Origin: Aeromicrobium sp. Root236
GTDB lineage: Bacteria; Actinomycetota; Actinomycetes; Propionibacteriales; Nocardioidaceae
DNA: 64,000 bases
Reading direction: 5' to 3'
NCBI RefSeq assembly: GCF_001428805.1
Contig: NZ_LMIS01000001.1
Location: forward strand, 988,587 to 1,052,586
The translations under genes were made by a program, and so were the position numbers. Shown in pieces: positions 8,981-16,643 of the stretch (its first letter is position 1; the number at the start of each line of letters is the position of its first letter). The notes beneath the pieces are model-generated. The model saw only the letters and a program-made list of their open reading frames with translations. It did not search any database and had not been told where the DNA came from.

Positions 8981-9630
8981 GCTTCAACCGCGCCTTCCAT
9001 TGCTGCTCGTACGTTGACGTATCTGCGGCGGTGCTCGGCGCACGGGCCGTGCTGCTGGAGTGCCGCCTGGTGCTGCGGAGTGCTGTAACCCTTGTGCGTG
9101 GCGAAATCGTATGCCGGATAGTCGTCGTGCATCTGCACCATCATGCGGTCACGGGTGACCTTGGCGATGACCGACGCAGCGGCGATCGAGGCGGCGACGC
9201 GGTCACCCTTCCACATCGCGAGGCCCGGCGCGCCGAGACCGTCGACCGGGAAGCCGTCGGTGAGGACGTAGCCGGGGCGCACGGCGAGGCGGGCCAGGGC
9301 TCGGCGCAGCGCGGCGATGTTGGCGACGTGCAGGCCCATCCGGTCGCACTCGGCGGCCGGGATGACCACGACCGACACGTCGACCGCGCGATCCATGATC
9401 AGGTCGAAGCAGGCCTCGCGGCGTGCCTCGGTGAGCAGCTTGGAGTCGGCCAGGCCCTTGATGGGTCGTTCGAGGATGACGGCGGCTGCCACCAGAGGGC
9501 CGGCACACGCGCCGCGGCCCGCCTCGTCGACACCCGCGACGGGGTGCAGACCTTGGCGGGCCAGCGCGCGCTCGAAACCGTAGATGCCGGCATCACGCCG
9601 GATCGTGGATCCCTTGGCCAGACGTGTCAC
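8977..9630 (-). CDS. rnhB: Ribonuclease HII
   Basis: 217-aa RNase HII, which nicks DNA at misincorporated ribonucleotides. The signature [20 protein letters not shown] (catalytic D and E) is present, with further acidic residues around LTDGFPV and the [11 protein letters not shown] motif. The start is the GTG at 9630; a TAGGCT box ends 6 nt before it, so it is probably transcribed as a leaderless mRNA from its own promoter although it follows rplS. No signal peptidase gene lies between rplS and rnhB, unlike in many relatives. Confidence 0.95.
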   Translation of the reverse strand: MTRLAKGSTIRRDAGIYGFERALARQGLHPVAGVDEAGRGACAGPLVAAAVILERPIKGLADSKLLTEARREACFDLIMDRAVDVSVVVIPAAECDRMGLHVANIAALRRALARLAVRPGYVLTDGFPVDGLGAPGLAMWKGDRVAASIAAASVIAKVTRDRMMVQMHDDYPAYDFATHKGYSTPQHQAALQQHGPCAEHRRRYVNVRAAMEGAVEA

Positions 9631-9636
9631 GCAGTG

Positions 9637-9642
9637 AGCCTA
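9637..9642 (-). promoter_or_regulatory. -10 box of leaderless rnhB
   Basis: On the minus strand TAGGCT is followed by 6 nt and then the GTG start of rnhB; no Shine-Dalgarno sequence is present. Confidence 0.6.
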
Positions 9643-9644
9643 AC

Positions 9645-9664
9645 CCGCACCCTCAACGGTGCGG
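9645..9664 (-). terminator. Short hairpin after rplS
   Basis: CCGCACC and GGTGCGG form a 7-bp stem with a 6-nt loop, 19 bases beyond the rplS stop. There is no T run, so it is at best a weak terminator or mRNA 3' end; it is followed by the rnhB promoter. Confidence 0.4.
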
Positions 9665-9682
9665 CAGGCAACTCACCGGCGA

Positions 9683-10033
9683 TCAGACCTCGCGCTTTTC
9701 CTTGATCTTCGCGGCCTTGCCACGCAGGTTGCGGAGGTAGTAGAGCTTGGCCCGGCGGACGTCGCCGCGGGTCGCGACCTCGATCTTCTCGATGACCGGG
9801 GTGTGCAGCGGGAACGTACGCTCCACGCCGACGCCGAAGCTGACCTTGCGGACCGTGAACGTACGGCCGATGCCCGAGCCCTGCACCTTGATGCAGACAC
9901 CCTTGAACACCTGGACGCGCGAACGGCTGCCCTCGATGACCTTGACGTGCACGTCGAGCGTGTCGCCGGCGCGGAAGTCAGGAAGGTCGGTGCGCAGCGA
10001 TGCGCTGGCGACCTGGTCGACGATGTTGGTCAT
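9683..10033 (-). CDS. rplS: 50S ribosomal protein L19
   Basis: 116-aa L19, located at the interface of the two subunits. The sequence runs from [20 protein letters not shown] through [10 protein letters not shown] and ends [18 protein letters not shown], all typical. The ATG at 10033 follows a GAGGAG site. In many relatives it follows trmD directly; here a divergent NTF2-like gene separates them. Confidence 0.97.
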   Translation of the reverse strand: MTNIVDQVASASLRTDLPDFRAGDTLDVHVKVIEGSRSRVQVFKGVCIKVQGSGIGRTFTVRKVSFGVGVERTFPLHTPVIEKIEVATRGDVRRAKLYYLRNLRGKAAKIKEKREV

Positions 10034-10233
10034 GGTCTACTCCTCGCTGGTGCCACAGGTCACCCACGGATTGCTGTACGAATGAAAGTTTGATGCGGCG
10101 GTGAACACGGATTCCCCTGAGGCAGAACCGTCGGCGCCAAGGGTCAATGTTGCCACATGCGTACCCCCCGGAGGAAATCGGCCGGTCGGATGACCTCGTC
10201 CGAATTCCGCCGGTTGCCGCGACGACCGGATCC

Positions 10234-10239
10234 TAGTGT
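10234..10239 (+). promoter_or_regulatory. -10 box of a leaderless gene
   Basis: TAGTGT ends 6 nt before the ATG at 10246, with no ribosome-binding site between. Confidence 0.55.
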
Positions 10240-10245
10240 TGGGAC

Positions 10246-10686
10246 ATGGGCGAGTGTCAGATCCGGATCGTTCAGCGCGCGTGGTCGATGTTCGCCTCCG
10301 GAGACGCCGAGCGCATACTCAGCGTCTTCACGCCTGACGCCGAGTGGCTCGCACCGCCACGGAACGCCACTGCGGAGGCGCTCGGGATCTCGCACCACAT
10401 GATCGGCGCCCACGAGATCGCCCGGTTCCTGGCCGACGACTTCCCGCGCCTCTACGTCTCGAACGTCACCATCGACTTCACGAACATGCTGGCCGCAGGG
10501 TCGACGGTCGTCGTCGAGGAGACCATGAGCGCGACGCTCGCCGACGGCAGCGACTACGTCAATGACTACTGCTTCATCTTCGAGCTGGACGGCGACCGCA
10601 TCCGACGGGTCCGGGAGTACATGGACACGGCACACGGCAACCGCCAGCTCGACAACCTGCTCGATCGCAGGCTGCACCGGGGTTAG
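10246..10686 (+). CDS. NTF2-like/SnoaL-type domain protein
   Basis: 146 aa in an NTF2-like (ketosteroid-isomerase-like) pattern: an N-terminal helix (VQRAWSMFASGDAERILSVF), then TPDAEWLAPP, and a C-terminal strand with YCFIFELDGDRIRRVREYMDT. These proteins are small cone-shaped enzymes or binding proteins and the substrate cannot be told. It lies alone on the plus strand between rplS and trmD, so it interrupts the usual trmD-rplS arrangement and is probably a later insertion. Confidence 0.78.
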   Translation: MGECQIRIVQRAWSMFASGDAERILSVFTPDAEWLAPPRNATAEALGISHHMIGAHEIARFLADDFPRLYVSNVTIDFTNMLAAGSTVVVEETMSATLADGSDYVNDYCFIFELDGDRIRRVREYMDTAHGNRQLDNLLDRRLHRG

Positions 10687-10690
10687 TGGC

Positions 10691-11371
10691 TCAGTCCAGC
10701 AGGTCAGGGCGACGCTGCCGCGTACGCTCGAGGGCCTGCTCGCGTCGCCAGGCGGCGATCGCCGCGTGGTTGCCGGACAGCAGGATCTCGGGGACGTCGA
10801 GGCCGCGCCAGCTCGCCGGCTTGGTGTAGACGGGGTACTCCAGCAACCCATCGTCCCCGTGCGACTCCTCGACGAGCGACTCCGGGTTGCCCATGAAGCC
10901 GGGGATGAGCCGTACGACGGCCTCGATCATCGCGAGCGCGGCGACCTCGCCGCCGTTGAGCACGAAGTCGCCGAGCGACACCTCCTCGACCCGCCACCGG
11001 CCGGCCGCGTGGTCGATGACCCGCTGGTCGATGCCCTCGTAGCGTCCGCAGGCGAACACCAGGTGCTCGTCGGTGCTGAGCTGCTCGGCCATGCGCTGCG
11101 TGAACGGTGTGCCCGACGGGGTCGGCACGACGATCACGGCGGCGTCGGTGGCCAGCGCGTCGAGCGCCTCGCCCCACGGCTCGGCCTTCATGACCATGCC
11201 GGCTCCCCCGCCGTAGGGGGTGTCGTCGACGCTGCGGTGCTTGTCGGTCGTGAAGTCACGGAGGTCGTGAGTCGTGACCTGCAAGAGGCCGGCGACCTGC
11301 GCCTTGCCCGCAAGGGAGAGCTGGAGGGCGTCGAGGTAGGCCGGGAAGATGGAGACGACGTCGATCTGCAC
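10691..11371 (-). CDS. trmD: tRNA (guanine37-N1)-methyltransferase
   Basis: 226-aa TrmD, which methylates G37 of tRNAs and prevents frameshifting. The start [10 protein letters not shown], the [13 protein letters not shown] motif and the trefoil-knot SAM site ([11 protein letters not shown] and [11 protein letters not shown]) are all present. The start is a GTG one base after the rimM stop, so it depends on translational coupling in the rpsP-khpA-rimM-trmD operon. Confidence 0.97.
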   Translation of the reverse strand: MQIDVVSIFPAYLDALQLSLAGKAQVAGLLQVTTHDLRDFTTDKHRSVDDTPYGGGAGMVMKAEPWGEALDALATDAAVIVVPTPSGTPFTQRMAEQLSTDEHLVFACGRYEGIDQRVIDHAAGRWRVEEVSLGDFVLNGGEVAALAMIEAVVRLIPGFMGNPESLVEESHGDDGLLEYPVYTKPASWRGLDVPEILLSGNHAAIAAWRREQALERTRQRRPDLLD

Positions 11372-11372
11372 G

Positions 11373-11906
11373 TCAGTCGCCTGTCAGGTCCGAGGCGGCG
11401 TTCTCGGCCTCGGCCGGGTCGAGCAGTCCGGCGACCTCGTTGATCGTCACGAACCCGCCCTTGACGTCGACGACCGGCACGATCTCGGTGACGAACGGGA
11501 TGAACACCTCGCGACCGTCGATGTCGATCGCCAGGGTGTCCTGATAGGGGCCGTGGACGATGCCCGTCACCGTGCCGACGACGTCGTCGCCGGTGCGTGC
11601 CTCGAGTCCGACCAGCTGGTGGTCGTAGAACTCGTCGGGATCGTCGGGCAGGTCGAGCGGGTCGACCTCGGCCTCGATGATGCGACCGTGCAGCGCCTCT
11701 GCGGCGGTGCGGTCGGGGATCTCCTCGAACGACACGACGAGCCGTCCGCTGTGGTGGCGGGCGCGCGCGATCGTGAGCGTTCGGTCGCCGCAAACGACCG
11801 ACGAGCCCGGGGCGAAACGCCGTTCGGGCTCGTCGGTGCGGATGTCGACGTTCAGCTCACCGCGGATGCCGTGGGCCCGGCCGATGCGGCCGATGACGAC
11901 CTGCAT
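11373..11906 (-). CDS. rimM: Ribosome maturation factor RimM
   Basis: 177-aa RimM, which assists 30S head assembly together with S19. The N-terminal RimM barrel starts [16 protein letters not shown]; a PRC-barrel (about 95-170) includes [10 protein letters not shown] and IPFVTEIVP. Operon position between khpA and trmD is standard. Confidence 0.96.
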   Translation of the reverse strand: MQVVIGRIGRAHGIRGELNVDIRTDEPERRFAPGSSVVCGDRTLTIARARHHSGRLVVSFEEIPDRTAAEALHGRIIEAEVDPLDLPDDPDEFYDHQLVGLEARTGDDVVGTVTGIVHGPYQDTLAIDIDGREVFIPFVTEIVPVVDVKGGFVTINEVAGLLDPAEAENAASDLTGD

Positions 11907-11911
11907 GGTCG

Positions 11912-12163
11912 TCAGTTGCGGCGGTCGACGTCCACGAAGTCGATGCGCGCGCCGCCACGACCGGCGATCGCGCCCGCGACCTTGCGGATGGCGGTGGCCG
12001 TACGGCCTTGACGACCGATGACCTTGCCGAGGTCGTCCGGGTTGACCCGGACCTCGAACAGCTCGCCGTTGCGCGTCTGCTTGGCGCGCACGTCGACATC
12101 GTCAGGACTGTCGACGATGCCGGCGACGAGATGCTCGATGACCTCGATCATGGGGGCAGCCAC
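11912..12163 (-). CDS. khpA: KH-domain RNA-binding protein (KhpA family)
   Basis: 83-aa single KH domain with the GXXG loop in VIGRQGRTATAIRKV. The KhpA family binds RNA and in Firmicutes acts with KhpB; the actinobacterial role is less clear. The start is taken as the GTG at 12163, two bases after the rpsP stop; an ATG at 12151 (MIEVIEHL) is an alternative. Its place between rpsP and rimM is conserved. Confidence 0.93.
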   Translation of the reverse strand: MAAPMIEVIEHLVAGIVDSPDDVDVRAKQTRNGELFEVRVNPDDLGKVIGRQGRTATAIRKVAGAIAGRGGARIDFVDVDRRN

Positions 12164-12165
12164 GA

Positions 12166-12705
12166 TCAGGCCTTGGCCTCGTCAGCGGGTGCCTCGTCGG
12201 CCTTGGCCTCTTCGGCAGGTGCCTCGTCAGCCTTGGGCTCCTCGACGGGAGCCTCCTCGGCCTTGGGCTCCTCAGCCTTGGCCTCGTCAGCCTTGGGCTC
12301 CTCAGCGGGAGTCTCCTCAGCCTTGGCGGCGGCCTTCTTGGCAGCAGCGGCCTTCTTGGTGGTCGCGTCAGCCTTGGGCTCGTTGTGGAGGTCCTTGAGC
12401 GCTTCCTGGAAGATGTCTTCCTTGCTGCGCTTCTCCTCGGCGAACTTCATGGTGTTCTTGCCACCGATGTCGCCGGTGATCTTGAGCAGCGCGGCGACGG
12501 CCTCGGTCGGCTGAGCGCCGACGCCGAGCCAGTACTGGGCGCGCTCGCCGTCGACCTTGATGATCGACGGGTCGGCCTTGGGGTTGTAGGTGCCGATCTC
12601 CTCGATGACGCGTCCGTCGCGCTTGGTGCGCGAGTCGGCGACGACGATGCGGTAGAACGGCGTACGGATCTTGCCCATACGCTTCAGGCGAATCTTGACT
12701 GCCAC
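12166..12705 (-). CDS. rpsP: 30S ribosomal protein S16 with long acidic repeat tail
   Basis: S16 ([20 protein letters not shown]) occupies about the first 85 residues. A Lys/Ala-rich linker ([12 protein letters not shown]) follows, then about 50 residues of degenerate [18 protein letters not shown] units rich in Glu, Ala, Pro and Lys. The protein is 179 aa against about 80-160 in the family. The tail is repetitive in DNA as well, so it may vary in length between strains. GTG start at 12705 with a GAGGAGA site; first gene of the rpsP-khpA-rimM-trmD operon. Confidence 0.95.
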   Translation of the reverse strand: MAVKIRLKRMGKIRTPFYRIVVADSRTKRDGRVIEEIGTYNPKADPSIIKVDGERAQYWLGVGAQPTEAVAALLKITGDIGGKNTMKFAEEKRSKEDIFQEALKDLHNEPKADATTKKAAAAKKAAAKAEETPAEEPKADEAKAEEPKAEEAPVEEPKADEAPAEEAKADEAPADEAKA

Positions 12706-12894
12706 GAGTGTGGTGTCTCCTCAGATGTGTGTTTGTGGTGACCTGCCGGTGCCGCGTGGGGACACGGCCGACGAAATCGGTGAGCCGGGCGGCACGAAGA
12801 TGAGAGGGTCTTCACGCGTACCGGACGCAAGGGGTCATTCTGCCAGAACACCGGCCATGCCTCCAATTCGGCCGCACGCTGAGGCTGCCGCGGC

Positions 12895-13665
12895 TCAGAA
12901 CTCGCCGTGCCGGCCCTCGCCGCCGGCGAACCGCGCGGCACCGCCCGCACCCTCGAGCTGCACGATGGGTACGCCGTTGGCGCCTTCGGAACGCAGCGCA
13001 GCGTCCAGCGGCAGGTCCCACTGCCGATAGGCCGACGCCCGGTCGGCCTTCATGCACTCGGCCGGGAACCCGGCGATCTGCTCGGCGAGGTCGTGGGCGA
13101 CGGTGAGCGAGTCCCCGACGGGCACGACCCGGTTGGCCAGGCCCATCTGCAGCGCCTCGTGCGCGCCAACAGGTCGCCCGGTGAGGATCATGTCGAGCGC
13201 CCGGCCCTGGCCGACGATGCGCGGCAGGCGCACGGTGCCGCCGTCGATCAGCGGCACGCCCCATCGCCGGCAGAAGACGCCGAAGATCGCGTCCTCCTCG
13301 ACGACGCGCAGGTCGGCCAGCAGCGCGAGCTCCAGGCCACCGGCGACGGCGTGGCCCGAGACCGCCGCGATGACCGGCTTGGTCAGCTCCATGCGGCTCG
13401 GTCCCATCGGACCGGTGCCGAGTCCCTCGGGATCCAGCTCGTTGCGGCGCTCCGGATCCTCGACCGCCGACAGGTCGGCGCCGGAGCAGAACGTGCCGCC
13501 GGCACCGGTCAGCACCGCGACCGCGAGCGACTCGTCCTCCTCGAACTGCTGGAACGCCTCGCGCAGCTCGGCGGCCATCGGGCCGTCCACGGCGTTGCGC
13601 ACCTCGGGGCGATCCATCGTGATCGTGCAGATGTTCTCGTCGATGTCGTACCGAACGTGATCCAT
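12895..13665 (-). CDS. Crotonase/enoyl-CoA hydratase family protein
   Basis: 256-aa crotonase-fold protein. The oxyanion-hole segments are visible (GAGGTFCSGADLSAV and AVSGHAVAGGLELALLADL). The first catalytic Glu of enoyl-CoA hydratase is present (E112 in GGLEL). The position of the second Glu, in FGxPE of the hydratases, is C132 here (FGVFCRRWG). Simple hydratase activity is therefore doubtful; isomerase, hydrolase or other crotonase chemistry is possible. A poor -10 (AAGAAT) ends 6 nt before the ATG. It lies upstream of rpsP with about 190 bp between, so it is a separate unit. Confidence 0.85.
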   Translation of the reverse strand: MDHVRYDIDENICTITMDRPEVRNAVDGPMAAELREAFQQFEEDESLAVAVLTGAGGTFCSGADLSAVEDPERRNELDPEGLGTGPMGPSRMELTKPVIAAVSGHAVAGGLELALLADLRVVEEDAIFGVFCRRWGVPLIDGGTVRLPRIVGQGRALDMILTGRPVGAHEALQMGLANRVVPVGDSLTVAHDLAEQIAGFPAECMKADRASAYRQWDLPLDAALRSEGANGVPIVQLEGAGGAARFAGGEGRHGEF

Positions 13666-13706
13666 GGAGTCATTCTTGCCGACGACCGGAGCAGACTCGG
13701 AGGCCG

Positions 13707-13753
13707 TTGACTTTCCTGGTCGGAAAGTCTACGTTGAGTTTCCCACCAGGAAA
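13707..13753 (+). promoter_or_regulatory. Promoter with two matching operators
   Basis: TTGACT (13707-13712), a 17-bp spacer and TACGTT (13730-13735) form a promoter. GACTTTCC (13709-13716) pairs with GGAAAGTC (13722-13729) between the two boxes. TTTCC (13739-13743) pairs with GGAAA (13749-13753) just downstream. Both fit TTTCC-N5-GGAAA, with centres 27 bp apart; the second overlaps the ribosome-binding site AGGAAAG. The winged-helix gene of this operon is the obvious candidate ligand. Confidence 0.75.
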
Positions 13754-13764
13754 GTGAGTACGAC

Positions 13765-14244
13765 ATGTCGAAGGACATCAGTGAGGCCGAGGCGCAGCTG
13801 GCGCTCCGCGCGATCGAGGACCAGCAGCGACACGTGATCGCCGAGGTAGGACTCCCCCGGTGGTACTGGTGGGGCCTGGCGGCGGCGTGGGTCGCGCTCG
13901 GCGTGCTCGCCGACGTCGGCAACCCGTGGGTCACGGGCATTTCGACGCTGGTGTTCGGCGCGGCGCACTCCGCCATAGCGCAGAGGATCTTCTCCGGTCG
14001 CCGCCGCTCGGGACAGCTGAGCGTACGCGCGGGCCTCGTCGACCGGCACCTGCCCTCCGTGCTGTTCGCGTGTCTGATCGCCCTCGGGTTCGTCACGGTC
14101 GGCCTCGGCTTCGCCGCCAACGCCGATGGCGCCGACCACGCCGGCACGGTCGCGAGCATCGTCGTCGCGGTCGCGATCCTCGGGTTCGGCCCGCAGGTCG
14201 TCTCCGCCTCCCGCCGCAGGGCCGAGCACAACGTCGGCGCATGA
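13765..14244 (+). CDS. Small integral membrane protein, partner of winged-helix regulator
   Basis: 159 aa. A short amphipathic N-terminus (EAEAQLALRAIEDQQRHVIAE) is followed by about four membrane segments (WYWWGLAAAWVALGVLADV, WVTGISTLVFGAA, LPSVLFACLIALGFVTVGLG, TVASIVVAVAILGFG). Gene pairs of such a membrane protein and a small winged-helix regulator are common in Actinobacteria, but the function is unknown to me. Its stop overlaps the start of the regulator in ATGA. Confidence 0.78.
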   Translation: MSKDISEAEAQLALRAIEDQQRHVIAEVGLPRWYWWGLAAAWVALGVLADVGNPWVTGISTLVFGAAHSAIAQRIFSGRRRSGQLSVRAGLVDRHLPSVLFACLIALGFVTVGLGFAANADGADHAGTVASIVVAVAILGFGPQVVSASRRRAEHNVGA

Positions 14245-14540
14245 CCGCAGCACCGCAGTTCGACGAGCTGATCCATCCCAGCACCCGGCTGTCGATCGTG
14301 GCGCTGCTGGCGTCGGCCGACTGGATCGACTTCGCGTTCGTCCGCGACCGCCTGCAGCTCTCCGACTCGGCCCTGTCCAAGCAGTTCGCGACGCTCGAAA
14401 GCGCCGGCTACATCAGCATCGAACGTCCCGTCGAGGACCGGCGTCGACGGGTCCGCGTGCGACTCACCGCGCTCGGGCGCAAGGCGTTCGACGGACACGT
14501 CGCGGCACTCCGCGCGGTCATCGACGTCGAAACGCCCTAG
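14241..14540 (+). CDS. Winged-helix transcriptional regulator
   Basis: 99-aa DNA-binding protein of the ArsR/MarR-like winged-helix type. HPSTRLSIVALLASADWIDF is followed by a recognition helix in LSDSALSKQFATLESAGYI, and the wing is IERPVEDRRRRVRVRLT. It has no separate sensory domain. It is translationally coupled to the membrane protein and probably represses the operon through the two operators at 13709-13753. Its TAG overlaps the stop of the convergent hydroxylase gene in CTAG. Confidence 0.88.
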   Translation: MTAAPQFDELIHPSTRLSIVALLASADWIDFAFVRDRLQLSDSALSKQFATLESAGYISIERPVEDRRRRVRVRLTALGRKAFDGHVAALRAVIDVETP

Positions 14541-15424
14541 TCGCGCGGGGCCCATCCGGGCGGTCCGAAGACGTACCCGAGCCGGTCACGCCAGCGCGGT
14601 GCGTGCCTGACGTCGTGCCAGATCTTGACGTACTCGCCGTACTGCAACGTCCAGACGTTGTAGGTGCCGACCGGATAGGTCAGCCCGTACGTCGGGCGGT
14701 GCTGCTCGGCCTGGAACGACCTGAACAGGCGGTCCCAGACGATGAGGATGCCGCCGTAGTTGCGGTCGAGATAGATCGGGTCCGAGCCGTGGTGGACGCG
14801 GTGGTGCGACGGGGTGTTGAACACCGCCTCCCACCAGCGCGGGAAACGGTCGATCCGCTCGGTGTGCAGGTGGAACTGCCAGATCAGGTTGATCGAGAAC
14901 GTGAAGTAGATCATCCACGGCGGCACGCCGAGCAGCGGCAGCGGCAGCCAGATGAGCACCTCGAACCACTGGTTCCACTTCTGCCGCAGGGCGGTCGAGA
15001 AGTTGAAGTAGACGCTCGAGTGGTGGGCCTGGTGGCCGGCCCAGCCGAGGCGTACACGGTGCGAGAAGCGGTGGTAGGTGTACCAGAGCAGGTCGACGCC
15101 CAGCAGGACCCCGACCCAGGTCCACGGGTTGCCGGCCGACAGGTGCCACGGCGCGAGGTGCACGTAGATCACGGTGTAGAGCAGGAACGCCGCCGTGCGG
15201 AAGATCGCGGAGAACGCGATCGAGCCGACGAACATCGTCAAGCTCGTGCGGGTGTCCTCCTTGAGGTAGCCCATTCCCTGGCGTTCGCGCTCCCGCTCGG
15301 CGGTCGCCCGATCCTCCCGGTCCTCGCGGCGCACCGCAGCCATCTCGATGACCATGAACAGCAGGAAGAACGGCACCGCGGCTCCCGCCGGGTCGTTCAG
15401 GTTGTGCGAAAAGGCCTCCCACAT
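14537..15424 (-). CDS. Sterol desaturase/fatty acid hydroxylase family protein
   Basis: 295-aa membrane-bound di-iron oxygenase. Histidine clusters are seen in order: HRFSH, HQAHHSS and HHRVHHGSD, on a membrane protein with about four hydrophobic segments (including AVPFFLLFMVIEM at the start). The family hydroxylates or desaturates lipids such as fatty acids, carotenoids or sterols; the substrate cannot be decided from sequence. Convergent with the winged-helix gene. Confidence 0.87.
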   Translation of the reverse strand: MWEAFSHNLNDPAGAAVPFFLLFMVIEMAAVRREDREDRATAERERERQGMGYLKEDTRTSLTMFVGSIAFSAIFRTAAFLLYTVIYVHLAPWHLSAGNPWTWVGVLLGVDLLWYTYHRFSHRVRLGWAGHQAHHSSVYFNFSTALRQKWNQWFEVLIWLPLPLLGVPPWMIYFTFSINLIWQFHLHTERIDRFPRWWEAVFNTPSHHRVHHGSDPIYLDRNYGGILIVWDRLFRSFQAEQHRPTYGLTYPVGTYNVWTLQYGEYVKIWHDVRHAPRWRDRLGYVFGPPGWAPRD

Positions 15425-15462
15425 CCGGTCATGGTCGCATGAAGTGACCCCGGAGTCAGTCG

Positions 15463-15468
15463 TATGCT
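15463..15468 (+). promoter_or_regulatory. -10 box of a leaderless gene
   Basis: TATGCT ends 6 nt before the ATG at 15475; no Shine-Dalgarno sequence. Confidence 0.6.
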
Positions 15469-15474
15469 CGCGGC

Positions 15475-15831
15475 ATGTCTGACCTGACGATCCTGCACAA
15501 CTCCGCCTGCTCGACCTCCCGCCACGCGCTCGACGAGGTGGCCGGCGCCGGCATCGACGCCGACGTCGTCCAGTACCTCAAGAAGCCTCTCGATCGCGCT
15601 GCCCTGATCGAGCTCATGGGCAAGCTCGAGGACCCGCCGGCCGACCTCGTGCGCAAGGATCCGTTCTTCAAGGCTCAGGGCCTGGACGCCGAGGACTACA
15701 CGACGCCAGAGGCCGTCGCCGACCTGCTGGTCGAGCACCCACGCCTGATGCAGCGGCCGGTCCTCGTGCGCGGGAACCGGGCGATCATCGGCCGTCCCAA
15801 GGACCGCATCGCAGCCTTCCTGGCGGACTGA
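15475..15831 (+). CDS. ArsC family (arsenate reductase-like) protein
   Basis: 118-aa thioredoxin-fold protein of the glutaredoxin-coupled ArsC family. The catalytic Cys is C12 in HNSACSTSR. The arginines that bind oxyanion in ArsC have counterparts in DLVRKDPFF, MQRPVLVRG and IGRPKDRI. No arsenic transport genes are nearby, so it may be an ArsC-like protein (YffB type) with another thiol role. Expressed alone, probably leaderless. Confidence 0.85.
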   Translation: MSDLTILHNSACSTSRHALDEVAGAGIDADVVQYLKKPLDRAALIELMGKLEDPPADLVRKDPFFKAQGLDAEDYTTPEAVADLLVEHPRLMQRPVLVRGNRAIIGRPKDRIAAFLAD

Positions 15832-15908
15832 TCCGTTTGCCCATGGCGCGTCCCCGGGTGGGATAGCCTGTCGCGTCGGCGCATGCAGCGCCTGCCGAGG
15901 GGATGACG

Positions 15909-16643
15909 ATGACCGAGCAGCCGCCGCACGACCCGAACCAGCCGTACGGCCCGCCCGCCGCCCACCCGTACCAGCAGCCATATCAGGGGCAGCCGTACGC
16001 GGCTCAGTACCCGTCACCCGGCCAGCAACGACCGCCGTCCAAGGCGCTCGCGATCACGGCACTCGTCATGGCGTTGCTCGGCTTCCTGGTCATCACCTGG
16101 ATCGCGGCGGTGGTCCTGGCGATCGTCGTCCTCGTGCAGTCGCGTGGCGGCCGCAAGAACGGCAAGGGCATGGCCATCTCGGCGCTGCTCGTCTGCGCGC
16201 TGTGGGTCGTGGGGCTGATCATCGTGATCGTGGCCGTGGTCAACAGCCAGCCCGAGCGCGACTCGTCGGGGCACGTGGTCAAGGGCGGGCACGTCCTCAC
16301 CGGCAGCATCCGCACCGGCGACTGTCTCAAGAAGGACCCCAGCACGTCGGCGCAGCTCACCGTCGAGCTCGTCCCGTGCAGCGAGCCGCACCGCCAAGAG
16401 GCGTTCGCCAACTTCGACCTGCCCGGTGGTGACTTCCCGGGTCAGCCGGAGGTCGACCAGCAGGCCGAGCAAGGATGTGTGGCCAAGTTCGCCACGTACG
16501 TCGGGGTGCGACAGGACGAGTCGGAGCTGCGCATCTTCTTCCTGCGGCCCTCCAAGGACTCCTGGAGCGTCGACAAGGGCGTCACCTGCATGGTCTCCGA
16601 CGGGACCGCGACCACCGGGTCATTCAAGGGCGCCAAGCGCTGA
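15909..16643 (+). CDS. DUF4190 and septum-formation domain membrane protein
   Basis: 244 aa. A Pro/Tyr/Gln-rich cytosolic N-terminus (PYGPPAAHPYQQPYQGQPY) precedes a DUF4190-type pair of membrane helices (about 40-110) and an extracytoplasmic C-terminal domain with two or three Cys (TGDCLKK, ELVPCSEPH, GCVAKF, VTCMV) that resembles the actinobacterial septum-formation domain. GAGGGG touches the first ATG (15903), so the second ATG at 15909, six bases from it, is the likelier start. The 3' end overlaps the convergent ABC gene by 24 bp. Confidence 0.8.
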   Translation: MTEQPPHDPNQPYGPPAAHPYQQPYQGQPYAAQYPSPGQQRPPSKALAITALVMALLGFLVITWIAAVVLAIVVLVQSRGGRKNGKGMAISALLVCALWVVGLIIVIVAVVNSQPERDSSGHVVKGGHVLTGSIRTGDCLKKDPSTSAQLTVELVPCSEPHRQEAFANFDLPGGDFPGQPEVDQQAEQGCVAKFATYVGVRQDESELRIFFLRPSKDSWSVDKGVTCMVSDGTATTGSFKGAKR

